From Saprospiraceae bacterium (GTDB lineage Bacteria > Bacteroidota > Bacteroidia > Chitinophagales > Saprospiraceae), in assembly GCA_022448945.1 (NCBI GenBank), contig JAKVCV010000001.1, forward strand, positions 1 to 64,000: DNA of 64,000 nucleotides, given 5' to 3'. Both the position numbers and the translations under genes were made by a program. Of this stretch, positions 44,775 to 53,729 are shown piece by piece. The stretch's first letter is position 1, and every line of letters starts with the position of its first letter. The notes under the pieces are model-generated. The model saw only the letters and a program-made list of their open reading frames with translations. It was not told where the DNA came from and did no database searches.

Positions 44775-46385
44775 ATGACACTCTCAACAGCGCTTATATT
44801 TTCTATTGTTTTTATTATTTTTTTTATTTTCATAATGGGAACAATTGCAGAAAGGATGTTAAAAATCTCTGCTAAAAACAGTGGACAAAATCCAAAACAA
44901 TACGGAATATTACCAAATGATTTAAGCAGTATTTTTGGTCGCAACATTAGTAAACCATCTTATATACCTTCGAATGAAGATTTTTTTAGCTTCGATAAAG
45001 GATTTGATATCAAACTCATGGGGGAAGCATCAACAGAACATAAGATTGAATCTGTACATTCTGCTACTTATGCCATAAAACCCAAAGATTTTATTGGTAT
45101 GATGCCTATTCCCAAAGTAGTTGTCGAAGAAGGAGACTCTATAAAGTCTGGAGATATCCTATTTTATGATAAAAGTCGACCAGAAATTAAATATGCTGCC
45201 CCAATTAGTGGGGAGATGGTTCGAATTCAGAGAGGAGAAAAGCGTTCGATTAATGAGGTTGTTATGTTGGCTGATAAAGATATTGAATACCGTCAATATG
45301 ATTTGCCTGATCTGAATTCTGTTAATCGTGTGGATTTAGTAACTTTTCTACTTGATTCAGGAGCTTGGCCTTTTATTCGACAACGACCATTTGATATAGT
45401 TGCAGATTTTAATGTCGTACCTAAATCTATTTTTGTTACCACATTTGATTCGGCACCATTAGCACCTGGTTTTAATCTTACTGTACAAGGTAAAGAAACG
45501 GAATTCCAAAAAGGTCTGCAAGTGTTGGCAAAATTAACAAATGGAGATGTTCATCTTGGAATGGATGCGAGAGGGGAAAAACCAGCGGATGCGTTTATGA
45601 ATGCATCAGGTGTTGTTAAACATTGGTTTAAAGGGCAGCATCCTGCAGGTAATGTTGGAATTCATATCCATCATGTAGACCCCATTAACCCAGGAGAGAC
45701 AGTTTGGCATCTTGATGTCCATGGAGTTTTAGTTTTGGGAACATTGTTTGAAAAAGGGATTTTTGATACCGAACGCGTTGTAGCAATTACTGGTTATGAA
45801 ATAGCCAAACCGCGTTTTGTACGGGCTCATCAGGGGATATGTTTAGAAAAATTAGTAATGGAAGTTCAGTTCCAAGAAGAAAGAAATACAACTGATAAAG
45901 AGGGGAAACCAGTCAATATCTCAAGAAAAGCAGTTAGATTAATTTCTGGTGATCCTTTAACGGGCAAAGAAATTACTTCAACTGGTTATTTGGGTTTCTT
46001 TGATGATCAGATAACGACTGTAGAAGAGGGTGATTATTATGAACTTTTTGGTTGGTTACTTCCTAGAAAAGGACACCCAACTCAAAATCGTACTTTTCCT
46101 GGTGGGTTTTTCCCATCGACTGTATATAAAGCAGATACGCAACAAAATGGTGAGCATCGTGCATTTGTTGTTTCGGGAGAATATGAAAGTGTTTTGCCAA
46201 TGGATATTTATCCACAATATTTGTTAAGAGCTATTCAGGCATATGATTTTGAAAAAATGGAAGGATTGGGAATTTTGGAATTAGGGGAAGAAGATGTTGC
46301 TTTGTGTGAGTATGTATGTACTTCAAAGCATCCTGTTCAAAAGACCTTAAGAGAAGGTTTAAATATGTTGATGGAACAGGGATAA
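44775..46385 (+). CDS. nqrA: Na+-NQR subunit A with N-terminal transmembrane extension
   Basis: The cytoplasmic-side subunit of the Na+-translocating NADH:quinone reductase. The NqrA core begins at about residue 72 (FSFDKGFDIKLMGEAS) and includes VEEGDSIKSGDILFYD, KGQHPAGNVGIHIHHVDPI and GWLLPRKGHPTQNRTFPGG. At 536 residues it is longer than the usual 445-470. The extra 70 residues start with a strongly hydrophobic helix (about 5-22) followed by a polar linker containing KQYGILPNDLSSIFGR. No other ATG lies between residue 28 and the core, so the extension is not easily a start error. It heads the nqrABCDEF operon. Confidence 0.93.
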   Translation: MTLSTALIFSIVFIIFFIFIMGTIAERMLKISAKNSGQNPKQYGILPNDLSSIFGRNISKPSYIPSNEDFFSFDKGFDIKLMGEASTEHKIESVHSATYAIKPKDFIGMMPIPKVVVEEGDSIKSGDILFYDKSRPEIKYAAPISGEMVRIQRGEKRSINEVVMLADKDIEYRQYDLPDLNSVNRVDLVTFLLDSGAWPFIRQRPFDIVADFNVVPKSIFVTTFDSAPLAPGFNLTVQGKETEFQKGLQVLAKLTNGDVHLGMDARGEKPADAFMNASGVVKHWFKGQHPAGNVGIHIHHVDPINPGETVWHLDVHGVLVLGTLFEKGIFDTERVVAITGYEIAKPRFVRAHQGICLEKLVMEVQFQEERNTTDKEGKPVNISRKAVRLISGDPLTGKEITSTGYLGFFDDQITTVEEGDYYELFGWLLPRKGHPTQNRTFPGGFFPSTVYKADTQQNGEHRAFVVSGEYESVLPMDIYPQYLLRAIQAYDFEKMEGLGILELGEEDVALCEYVCTSKHPVQKTLREGLNMLMEQG

Positions 46386-46455
46386 TCCCATAAATTAGTT
46401 CATTAAATAAATTTGATATTAATTCTAATACAATAAATAATAATAAAGTAACCAT

Positions 46456-47727
46456 ATGGGACCTTTTGATGTAGAATTTTGGAAGAAGTTACAGCCACCT
46501 AAAGAAAAACAGTTTTTACATGGGCTTTATGATGGCTTATTCACCCTCTTTTTTAAACCAAATGAAGTAACGCATGGAGGCACACATATTAAGGGCCCAA
46601 TGGACCTTAAGAGGTTGATGATTCATGTAGTTCTTGCCTTAACTTTATGCTATGTTTTGGGTGCTTATAATATAGGTCATCAACATTTTTTAGCATTAGG
46701 AGAGCACACTGGTATATTTGATGCACTTCATTTGAAATTAGTGATAGGTCTAGTTTCTTTATTGCCAATTTTTATTGTTTCCAATTTAGTTGGTTTGGCA
46801 ATTGAGTTTTATTTTGCTGCTAAAAAAGGTCATGCAATTGAAGAGGGGTACTTAGTAACTGGTGCTCTCATTCCTTTAATTATGCCACCAGATATACCGT
46901 TATGGATGTTGACATTGTCGATAATTTTTGCTGTATTTTTAGGTAAAGAAGCATTTGGAGGTACAGGAATGAATGTTATAAATATAGCTTTATTGGCTCG
47001 TGCATTTATCTTTTTTGCTTACCCTACAGAAATTTCTGGTGATGCACCTTGGGTTGCTGCTATTGATTTTGAGAATGGATTAACGGATTATAGTTTTATT
47101 CATACAATGTTTAATGGCTTTTTTAGTTGGATGGATTGGAGTGTGTTTGTAGGAGGACAGCCATTGCTGGAATCTTTTACAGGTGCAACACCTCTGGTTT
47201 TGGCTAGAACTGGTGGTTGGGAAGCAGTAACAGAGGTATATTCACCTGCTGCTATGTTCATAGGTGGTATACCTGGTTGCATAGGAGAAACTTCTAAATT
47301 GGCTATTTTAGTTGGAATAGGAATTTTATTAGTTACAAGAGTTGCTAGTTGGAGAATAATGTTTTCAATGGCTTTAGGTGTAATTTTAACTGGCATGTTA
47401 TTTAATGCTATTGGAGCAAATATGGGTTCTTATAGTGCTTATATGAGTGTGCCTTGGTACAATCATTTCTTAATGGGAGGCTTATTATTTGCACTTGCTT
47501 TTATGGCAACTGATCCTGTTACAGCTTGTGGTACTAATACCGGTAAGTGGATATATGGATTTTTAATAGGCTTTTTTGGAATGGTTATTAGGGTTATGAA
47601 TCCAGCGTATGCAGAGGGTTGGATGTTAGCTATTCTTTTAATGAATGTTTTTGCACCAACAATTGATTTTTATGTTGTTGATGCTAATATTTCTAGACGA
47701 TTAAAGAGGGTTAAAGCTAAAGTCTAA
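46456..47727 (+). CDS. nqrB: Na+-NQR subunit B
   Basis: A 423-residue integral membrane subunit that carries covalent FMN and riboflavin and takes part in quinone reduction and Na+ transport. The flavinylation motif is TGAT in SFTGATPLVLAR; Thr245 is the likely phosphoester-linked residue. IMPPDIPLWMLTLSIIFAVFLGKEAFGGTGMN is typical NqrB sequence, present across residues about 140-170. Roughly ten helices are visible. The ATG lies 70 bp after nqrA. It is closely similar in layout to RnfD, but the company of NqrA and NqrF fixes the complex. Confidence 0.95.
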   Translation: MGPFDVEFWKKLQPPKEKQFLHGLYDGLFTLFFKPNEVTHGGTHIKGPMDLKRLMIHVVLALTLCYVLGAYNIGHQHFLALGEHTGIFDALHLKLVIGLVSLLPIFIVSNLVGLAIEFYFAAKKGHAIEEGYLVTGALIPLIMPPDIPLWMLTLSIIFAVFLGKEAFGGTGMNVINIALLARAFIFFAYPTEISGDAPWVAAIDFENGLTDYSFIHTMFNGFFSWMDWSVFVGGQPLLESFTGATPLVLARTGGWEAVTEVYSPAAMFIGGIPGCIGETSKLAILVGIGILLVTRVASWRIMFSMALGVILTGMLFNAIGANMGSYSAYMSVPWYNHFLMGGLLFALAFMATDPVTACGTNTGKWIYGFLIGFFGMVIRVMNPAYAEGWMLAILLMNVFAPTIDFYVVDANISRRLKRVKAKV

Positions 47728-47774
47728 TCAGAAATTGTTTTTCAGTAATTGAATTTTTCCTAAATAAAATAAAA

Positions 47775-48527
47775 ATGGAAGAGAAAAAAGAAATGAATGT
47801 TTACCTGTATGTTTTTATACTAACTTCGGTAACAGCTCTTATTTTGTCACTTTTGTATACAAGTCTCAATCCTATTTTTGAAGCCAATAAAGCTGAGGCA
47901 AAAAAGAAGGCTATATTGAGTTGTGTTCCCGATTCAACGATTGATTTGAGTAATCAAGAATCTGTGACAAAAGCTTATGAAAAAGTTACTATGATTGCTG
48001 TCTCGGAGCAAGGTGAAATTTATACCAATGAAAATTTAGAAACGATTAATACATTGGCTACAGGTGGTGCAAAGAAATATAAAGCATTAGCGGAATTAGA
48101 TTTAGCTAATGAAGAGAAAAAAGAATCGTCCAATAGATTGTATCCAGTATATAAATATGAAAATGATGAGTCAAAGTATTACATTGTAGCAATAAGAGGT
48201 AATGGTTTATGGGATAAAATTTGGGCTTATATAGCCTTAGAAGAAGATCTCAATACGATTGCTGGTGTATATTTTGATCACAAGGCTGAAACACCTGGGC
48301 TTGGTGCGGAAATAAAAGATAGTGACAAATTTAAAGCTCAGTTTATAAATAAAAAAGTATTTGATGGTTCTAGAGTTGCTTTTACAGTTTTAAAAAGAGC
48401 TAAAAAAGGTGAACACTTTGTAACAGGAATTTCTGGAGCTACCATTACAAGTGATGGAGTAACTGATATGTTTGTAAGTGGAATGAGCTATTACAAAACT
48501 TATTTTAGCGCGCTAAAAAATCAATAA
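47775..48527 (+). CDS. nqrC: Na+-NQR subunit C
   Basis: A 250-residue subunit with one N-terminal membrane helix (about 9-29) and a large periplasmic FMN-binding domain. The flavin attachment motif is SGATIT, with Thr223 as the FMN-bearing residue. HKAETPGLGAEIKDSDKF is the family signature ahead of it. FMN transfer to NqrB and NqrC requires ApbE, which is not encoded in this window. The gene starts 47 bp after nqrB. Confidence 0.95.
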   Translation: MEEKKEMNVYLYVFILTSVTALILSLLYTSLNPIFEANKAEAKKKAILSCVPDSTIDLSNQESVTKAYEKVTMIAVSEQGEIYTNENLETINTLATGGAKKYKALAELDLANEEKKESSNRLYPVYKYENDESKYYIVAIRGNGLWDKIWAYIALEEDLNTIAGVYFDHKAETPGLGAEIKDSDKFKAQFINKKVFDGSRVAFTVLKRAKKGEHFVTGISGATITSDGVTDMFVSGMSYYKTYFSALKNQ

Positions 48528-48581
48528 ATATGATGCTTTTATTTTATGCATCTATTGAATTTATACAATAAATATTTAAAC

Positions 48582-49253
48582 ATGGCTGAAACTACAGTTG
48601 AAACAAAGAAAAAAAGTGGCTTACTTGGAAAAGAAGACATAAAATTGTTGAAAGACCCGCTGCATAGTGATAATCCTATTACAATACAAGTACTTGGGAT
48701 TTGCTCAGCTTTAGCAGTCACAGGTTCCGTGACAAAATCATTAGTAATGGCTGTTGCATTAATTTTTGTATGTGCTTTCGCAAGTTTAATTATTTCAATA
48801 TTGAGGAATTCTATACCTTCTTCTATAAGAATGATTGTTCAACTTTTAGTTATTGCTGGGTTGGTTCAAATTGTAGAAATTGTATTAGGGGCATTTGCAT
48901 ATACAGCTTATGTTGAATTATCTGTTTTTATTGGTTTAATTATTACCAATTGTATTGTTATGGGTAGATTGGAGGCATTTGCCATGGGTAATAATCCAAA
49001 ACAAGCCTTATTAGATGGCATTGGTAATGGACTCGGTTATGGTTGGATTTTGGTTGCAATGGCAGTCGTTCGAGAGCTCTTTGGAAAAGGAACGTTTATG
49101 GGGTGGGAAATTATGAATCCATTGTTTGCAATTGTTGGAGGTGAGTATACACTTAATAATTTAATGGTATTACCTGCATCTTCTTTATTTGTTATTGGTA
49201 TTTTTATTTGGGTACAGAGAAATGTTGATGATGAATTGGTAGATAAATCTTAA
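48582..49253 (+). CDS. nqrD: Na+-NQR subunit D
   Basis: A 223-residue hydrophobic subunit with six helices, from the ATG at 48582 (MAETTVETKKKSGLLG). The frame is open 36 bases farther to an ATG at 48546, but the shorter start fits the family better. NPITIQVLGICSALAVT and TNCIVMGRLEAFAMGNNP are conserved NqrD blocks; the latter holds a Cys that helps bind the membrane-embedded Fe centre shared with NqrE. It lies 54 bp after nqrC. Confidence 0.94.
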   Translation: MAETTVETKKKSGLLGKEDIKLLKDPLHSDNPITIQVLGICSALAVTGSVTKSLVMAVALIFVCAFASLIISILRNSIPSSIRMIVQLLVIAGLVQIVEIVLGAFAYTAYVELSVFIGLIITNCIVMGRLEAFAMGNNPKQALLDGIGNGLGYGWILVAMAVVRELFGKGTFMGWEIMNPLFAIVGGEYTLNNLMVLPASSLFVIGIFIWVQRNVDDELVDKS

Positions 49254-49325
49254 TTGGATGTTTTTTATCTTTTCAGATCATTTATCAAAAAATATAAATT
49301 TTAACAATTTTAAATAAGTTATAAA

Positions 49326-49934
49326 ATGGGCGAGACATTAAATATTTTTCTTAAATCTGCCTTTATTGACAACATGGTTTTAGCATATTTTCTAGGAATG
49401 TGTTCTTACCTTGCAGTATCAAAAACAGTAAAAACTGCTGTTGGTCTAGGACTGGCTGTAATTTTTGTTTTGGGTATCACTATGCCAATTAACTGGGTGA
49501 TAAATACATATCTTTTATCCGATAGTGCTATTGTTGCTGGTGTTAGCCTTAGTTTTTTAAGACTTATCCTTTTTATTGCAGTTATTGCGTCAATGGTACA
49601 ATTGGTAGAGATGATTATTGAAAAAGTTTCACCAGCACTCTATAATTCATTGGGTATATTCTTGCCATTAATTACTGTGAATTGTGCTATTTTAGGTGGC
49701 TCTTTATTTATGGTATCTAGAGAATATGGTTTTGTAGATTCTGTGTCTTTTGGATTAGGATCTGGTTTGGGATGGTTTTTAGCAATTGTGGCTATCGCAT
49801 CTATTCGTGAAAAGTTACGTACAGCTGATGTTCCACCAGCGCTTAGAGGATTGGGTATAGCTTTTATAATAACAGGTTTGATGGGTATTGCTTTTATGAG
49901 TTTAGCAGGTTTGAATCCTGCAGATTTCAATTAG
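49326..49934 (+). CDS. nqrE: Na+-NQR subunit E
   Basis: A 202-residue membrane subunit homologous to NqrD in inverted topology. SAFIDNMVLAYFLGMCSYLAVSK and LITVNCAILGGSLFMVSRE are family signatures; one Cys in each is expected to bind the Fe centre between NqrD and NqrE. Six helices are visible. It begins 72 bp after nqrD and 57 bp before nqrF. The start is supported by the conserved N-terminal helix. Confidence 0.95.
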   Translation: MGETLNIFLKSAFIDNMVLAYFLGMCSYLAVSKTVKTAVGLGLAVIFVLGITMPINWVINTYLLSDSAIVAGVSLSFLRLILFIAVIASMVQLVEMIIEKVSPALYNSLGIFLPLITVNCAILGGSLFMVSREYGFVDSVSFGLGSGLGWFLAIVAIASIREKLRTADVPPALRGLGIAFIITGLMGIAFMSLAGLNPADFN

Positions 49935-49991
49935 TAAATATTTTTGATAGTAGTAAAGTGATTTAATTTAAGAACAAAATTTTTCATTCGT

Positions 49992-51317
49992 ATGAAATTG
50001 ATATTGTTATCTATATTTATTTTTTCTGCCTTGATAATGCTTCTGGCTTATGGGCTGATGGTTGCTAAAAAGAAACTTTTGCCTCAAGGTGATGTCTCTA
50101 TCTCTGTGAATAATGGTGAGAAAGTCTTAGAATTGAAACCAGGAGCTACCTTACTTACTGCTTTGTCAACAGACAACATATTTTTACCTTCAGCATGTGG
50201 TGGTGGTGGTACTTGTGCAATGTGTAAATGTCAGGTTAATTCTGGGGGTGGTGATCCACTATCTACTGAAATGAATCATTTAACAAGAAAAGAGGCAGCA
50301 GATAATTGGCGTCTAGCCTGTCAGGTTAAGGTTAGAAATGATATGGAAGTAGAAGTTCCAGCTGAAATTTTTGGAATAAAAAAATGGGATTGTGAGGTAG
50401 TTTCTAACTATAATGTTGCAACCTTTATTAAAGAATTTGTGGTTAAAGTTCCAGAGCCTGTATCTTTTGTTGCTGGTGGATATATTCAAATAGATGTCCC
50501 TTCTATTACAATCGATTATAAAGATATGAATATTGATTCCCATCCTAGAATGGGAAAGGAAAAAGATGAATTTGAAGGAGAATGGAATACTCTCGGAATG
50601 CGTCAATTTAAAATGGTAAATGAAGAGCCTATTTTCCGTGCATATTCAATGGCGAATCACCCAAAAGAGGCTGAAGAACAGCAAATAATTATGCTAAATA
50701 TTCGTGTTGCTCCACCTCCACCGATTTTTCATATGGTAGATGGAAAGCGTCAGTTTAAAGAATATATGGATGTTAATCCGGGAATATGTTCTTCTTATGT
50801 TTTTGGTTGTCAGCCTGGAGATAAAGTTACTATTTCTGGTCCTTATGGAGAATTTCATATAAAGCCTACAAAAAAAGAAATGGTATATATTGGAGGGGGT
50901 GCTGGAATGGCACCTTTACGTTCACACTTATTTCACTTGTTCCATACACTAAAAACTAGGGATAGAAAAGTATGTTATTGGTATGGTGGACGTGCACCAA
51001 GGGAATTGTTTTATATTGATGATTTTAGACAAATAGAAGCCGAATTTGACAACTTTACTTTCTTCATTACTATTGATAGAGACCCCAATGATCCTAATTG
51101 GATTGCTAAAAAAGATTTAAATGATCAAGATGGAAATTGTTTTTTTGGTTTTGTTATGCCAGAGTTGAAGAAACATTATTTAGATCATCATCCAGAACCT
51201 GAAGAAATTGAATATTATTTCTGTGGTCCGCCAGCGATGGCAGGTTCTATTTTTTCTGCATTGGATGATCTAGGAGTACCTAAAGAAAACATTGCGTTTG
51301 ATGATTTTGGAGAGTAA
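49992..51317 (+). CDS. nqrF: Na+-NQR subunit F (NADH dehydrogenase subunit)
   Basis: The NADH-oxidising subunit, 441 residues. One N-terminal membrane helix (about 2-23) precedes a 2Fe-2S ferredoxin domain with Cys69, Cys75, Cys78 and Cys110 (CGGGGTCAMCKC). The FAD domain has RAYSMANHP, and the NADH domain has YIGGGAGMAPLRSH and YFCGPPAM. It ends in IAFDDFGE, typical of NqrF. As the last gene of the operon it is followed within 20 bp by a strong terminator. Confidence 0.97.
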   Translation: MKLILLSIFIFSALIMLLAYGLMVAKKKLLPQGDVSISVNNGEKVLELKPGATLLTALSTDNIFLPSACGGGGTCAMCKCQVNSGGGDPLSTEMNHLTRKEAADNWRLACQVKVRNDMEVEVPAEIFGIKKWDCEVVSNYNVATFIKEFVVKVPEPVSFVAGGYIQIDVPSITIDYKDMNIDSHPRMGKEKDEFEGEWNTLGMRQFKMVNEEPIFRAYSMANHPKEAEEQQIIMLNIRVAPPPPIFHMVDGKRQFKEYMDVNPGICSSYVFGCQPGDKVTISGPYGEFHIKPTKKEMVYIGGGAGMAPLRSHLFHLFHTLKTRDRKVCYWYGGRAPRELFYIDDFRQIEAEFDNFTFFITIDRDPNDPNWIAKKDLNDQDGNCFFGFVMPELKKHYLDHHPEPEEIEYYFCGPPAMAGSIFSALDDLGVPKENIAFDDFGE

Positions 51318-51335
51318 TTCTATTGATTCCAAACT

Positions 51336-51379
51336 AAAAAACCGCATCTTTACTATTACTGAGTAGGGATGCGGTTTTT
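51336..51379 (+). terminator. Terminator of the nqr operon
   Basis: AAAAACCGCATC and GATGCGGTTTTT form a 12-bp stem; TACT and AGTA pair again inside the loop. A T run closes the stem. It lies 19 bp after the nqrF stop. Confidence 0.88.
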
Positions 51380-51574
51380 AATTTGTGTTTATTTGCATGT
51401 TTTTTGGTTGAATTTTTTATGTATTTGATAACTGTAGATTAGTAGTTTCTTATGTAAATTCGGACACTATATGTTCTTTAAGCTCTATAGCCATATCGCC
51501 TTTATTAAAGGATTATTATATATTCATATGTGTTACTTTAGTTTTAATTTGTTACTATAAATATCCGATTTAAT

Positions 51575-52156
51575 ATGAGCAATGATATTTTAGATGATTT
51601 TTCGTTGTATAGTAAAAGTTTAAAACAGCGTCTACAGAAACATATTAGAAAAGGAGAACAAATCATTTGGGCAGAGCGTCCCAAGCAAGGTATTCTCTTT
51701 CGTTCCTCAGATGGTTGTTTAATCCCTTTTAGTTTATTTTGGGGCGGTTTCGCTTTTTTTTGGGAAACTATGGTTCAGGTTATGGATGCACCTTTAATTT
51801 TTACTTTGTTTGGAATTCCTTTTGTATTAATTGGTATATACCTTATTCTAGGGAGATTTTTTCATGATATGTATATTCGAAAAAAAACGATATATGGTTT
51901 GACAAAAAAACGAATTGTCATCAAACGAGGCTATAAGCTTGATTTTTTAGATTTGTCTAGTATAAGCAATATTCATCTAATCGAAAAAAAAGATGGTTCA
52001 GGCACTATATTATTTAACAATAAAGACAATCATGGAACTAATAAGAATAATTCTTATCATTTTGTATTGAGTCCCCCGAATTTGGTGTTTGGGTTTGAAG
52101 CTATTCCTAATGTTAAGAATATATATAATCAAATTGAGCAATTAAGAAATATGTAA
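51575..52156 (+). CDS. PH-domain membrane protein
   Basis: A 193-residue protein with a charged N-terminus (SLKQRLQKHIRKGEQIIWAERP), two membrane helices (about 48-68 and 75-93) and a C-terminal PH-like domain (YGLTKKRIVIKRGYKLDFLDLSSISNI). This layout matches small bacterial PH-domain proteins whose function is undefined. It has the same general design as the partial protein at the window start, though they are not obvious duplicates. It stands alone after the nqr operon and converges on rplT through a shared terminator. Confidence 0.75.
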   Translation: MSNDILDDFSLYSKSLKQRLQKHIRKGEQIIWAERPKQGILFRSSDGCLIPFSLFWGGFAFFWETMVQVMDAPLIFTLFGIPFVLIGIYLILGRFFHDMYIRKKTIYGLTKKRIVIKRGYKLDFLDLSSISNIHLIEKKDGSGTILFNNKDNHGTNKNNSYHFVLSPPNLVFGFEAIPNVKNIYNQIEQLRNM

Positions 52157-52233
52157 ATTTGAATATATTGTCATGTAGGGTATGTGGATTAATTAAGTAT
52201 TTGACTCCTTAAATTTTCCTACGACTTTAAAGT

Positions 52234-52271
52234 AAAAGCGCTAAATCCTTAAATGAATTTAGCGCTTTTTT
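52234..52271. terminator. Bidirectional terminator between PH-domain gene and rplT
   Basis: AAAAGCGCTAAAT and ATTTAGCGCTTTT are perfect 13-bp arms around a 10-nt loop, with T runs in both directions. It separates convergent genes. Confidence 0.9.
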
Positions 52272-52296
52272 AAAGATTATAGTTTATTATATATCT

Positions 52297-52641
52297 TTAT
52301 TTTACAGCATCAACAATAGCTTTGAAAGTTTCAGGTTCATTCATCGCTAAATCAGCGAGGACCTTACGATTAAGCTCGATACCTTTTTGGTTTAACATGT
52401 GCATAAACTGCGAGTAAGACAGTCCATGTTCACGGGCTCCAGCATTAATACGTGTGATCCACAAGCTACGGAAATGACGTTTTTTGGTTTTACGATCACG
52501 ATAAGCGTATGTTAAACCTTTTTCGACGGCATTTTTAGCTACGGTGTAGACTTTTGATCTGGCACCAAAGTAACCTTTAGCTTGTTTTAAAATCTTCTTT
52601 CTTCTTTTTCTTGATGCAACAGAATTAACTGAACGTGGCAT
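52297..52641 (-). CDS. rplT: Large-subunit ribosomal protein bL20
   Basis: A 114-residue basic 50S assembly protein. [24 protein letters not shown] is the standard start and the globular end has [25 protein letters not shown]. bL20 binds 23S rRNA early in 50S assembly and in several bacteria represses its own operon. It lies 131 bp downstream of rpmI on the same strand, a wider gap than in many bacteria, and that gap holds stable hairpins. infC, usually upstream of rpmI, is missing from this locus. Confidence 0.98.
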   Translation of the reverse strand: MPRSVNSVASRKRRKKILKQAKGYFGARSKVYTVAKNAVEKGLTYAYRDRKTKKRHFRSLWITRINAGAREHGLSYSQFMHMLNQKGIELNRKVLADLAMNEPETFKAIVDAVK

Positions 52642-52685
52642 ACTAATTAAATTTTGAAAATATTAAATAATGTGAGTAATCAGGG

Positions 52686-52751
52686 GTGTCAGGCAAAGAA
52701 GGCGCCCACACTTTTCCTCTGTTCTCATCTTTTCTGTGGAGTATTTACTCC
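52686..52751 (-). promoter_or_regulatory. Structured rpmI-rplT intercistronic region
   Basis: On the reverse strand there is a perfect hairpin GGAGTA-TT/AA-TACTCC (52738-52751), then a GC-rich element in which GTGT...GGC can pair with GCC...ACAC (52686-52711). Such structure between rpmI and rplT could mediate bL20 autoregulation or mRNA processing; no sequence match to a known leader family was recognised. Confidence 0.35.
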
Positions 52752-52772
52752 TAACAATCAGGCACAATTTAC

Positions 52773-52967
52773 TTATTTTGTAAGTAAATGTTTAATACGT
52801 TTTTCATCACTTTTATGTACCAAAGCATCGTGTCCCGCTAAAAGTTTACGCTTTTTTGATTTCTTCGTCAAAATATGGCGTAAACCTGATCTACGACGTT
52901 TTAATTTGCCGGTACCAGTAAATTTGAAACGCTTTTTTGTACCAGAATGTGTTTTCATTTTCGGCAT
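52773..52967 (-). CDS. rpmI: Large-subunit ribosomal protein bL35
   Basis: A 64-residue basic protein: [20 protein letters not shown] is diagnostic. It belongs to the 50S subunit. It is the first gene of the rpmI-rplT pair; a -7 box at 53009-53016 gives a leader of about 35 nt. The upstream gene encodes an IscA-like protein, and its terminator lies in between, so transcription does not come from an infC gene as in the common arrangement. Confidence 0.97.
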   Translation of the reverse strand: MPKMKTHSGTKKRFKFTGTGKLKRRRSGLRHILTKKSKKRKLLAGHDALVHKSDEKRIKHLLTK

Positions 52968-53008
52968 AATTACAAATTCTTTATTTATTGGTTTATAAAA
53001 AAGCGTTG

Positions 53009-53016
53009 CAAATATA
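53009..53016 (-). promoter_or_regulatory. Candidate -7 box of rpmI-rplT
   Basis: Reverse-strand TATATTTG fits TAnnTTTG exactly. It lies just past the terminator of the upstream IscA-like gene. Confidence 0.45.
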
Positions 53017-53030
53017 GGAATAGTTACTTG

Positions 53031-53077
53031 AATAAAAGAAAAAGCTGATGAATTATTTAATTTAATTCATCAGCTTT
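53031..53077 (-). terminator. Terminator of the IscA-like gene
   Basis: AAAGCTGATGAATTA and TAATTCATCAGCTTT are perfect 15-bp arms around a 7-nt loop. Read on the reverse strand the hairpin is followed by TTCTTTTATT. It lies 19 bp after the stop. Confidence 0.85.
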
Positions 53078-53095
53078 AGCTAGTATTTTAATTAG

Positions 53096-53437
53096 TTATG
53101 CAGAAAAGGAAGTTCCACAGCCACAACTTTCTTTAGCATTTGGGTTGTTGAAAGTAAACCCTCTGTTTTGAAGATCGTCAGCAAAATCTATTTCAATACC
53201 TACTAAATAGATAGCATGGGCTTTATCCATTATTATTCGAAGGCCTCCTGAAATGAACTCATCATCATTTTCTTTTTTTTCGTCAAAGCCAAGAATATAA
53301 GTAAATCCAGAACATCCACCACCCTTTACGCCCACTCTGAGACCGTGCTTGTCTGTCACTTTTTCCTCTTTCATTATTTTCATTAGCTGTTTAACAGCTC
53401 CTTCTGTTATGGTTACGGGCGTTTCAATATTCGCCAT
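53096..53437 (-). CDS. IscA/HesB-family iron-sulfur carrier
   Basis: A 113-residue A-type Fe-S carrier. The three conserved cysteines are present: Cys42 in GGGCSGF and Cys105/Cys107 in SCGCGTSF. VTITEGAVKQLMKIM is the usual start of the domain. Such proteins deliver [4Fe-4S] clusters to apoproteins; candidates in this window are RimO and the Fe-S partners of Mrp and NifU. No suf or isc genes are adjacent. It is transcribed alone and followed by a strong terminator. ErpA, IscA and SufA types cannot be separated from sequence alone. Confidence 0.93.
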   Translation of the reverse strand: MANIETPVTITEGAVKQLMKIMKEEKVTDKHGLRVGVKGGGCSGFTYILGFDEKKENDDEFISGGLRIIMDKAHAIYLVGIEIDFADDLQNRGFTFNNPNAKESCGCGTSFSA

Positions 53438-53729
53438 AGTTTATTGTTTTATCTGATAATAATTGAATCGATGATTTAAATTAAGTGTAAAGATAAGAAT
53501 TTTATTAGAAACATAGAGCAACTAACTTTAGTTCCTTGTATTTTCATTTTATAAGAATTTTGGTAGAATCTTCTTATGCGACTTGTTGCCAATAATTAAA
53601 GCCTTTAATAAGTATATGTTAATATTTGTTATTTAAACTTAAATTTATCATAAAAAACTGAGGATTAAATCATAGAAATATTAAACAAGCGGTTATCTTT
53701 ACATCTCCTTATTAAAATTTAAGAATATT

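Noticed and set aside
44603-44875. 90-codon ORF before nqrA
   Set aside because: It spans the nqr promoter and dyad, overlaps nqrA by 100 bp in another frame, and its hydrophobic composition is typical of AT-rich non-coding frames.
52654-52998. 114-codon forward ORF over rpmI
   Set aside because: It is the antisense shadow of rpmI and its flanks; the protein is Cys- and Phe-rich without a motif.
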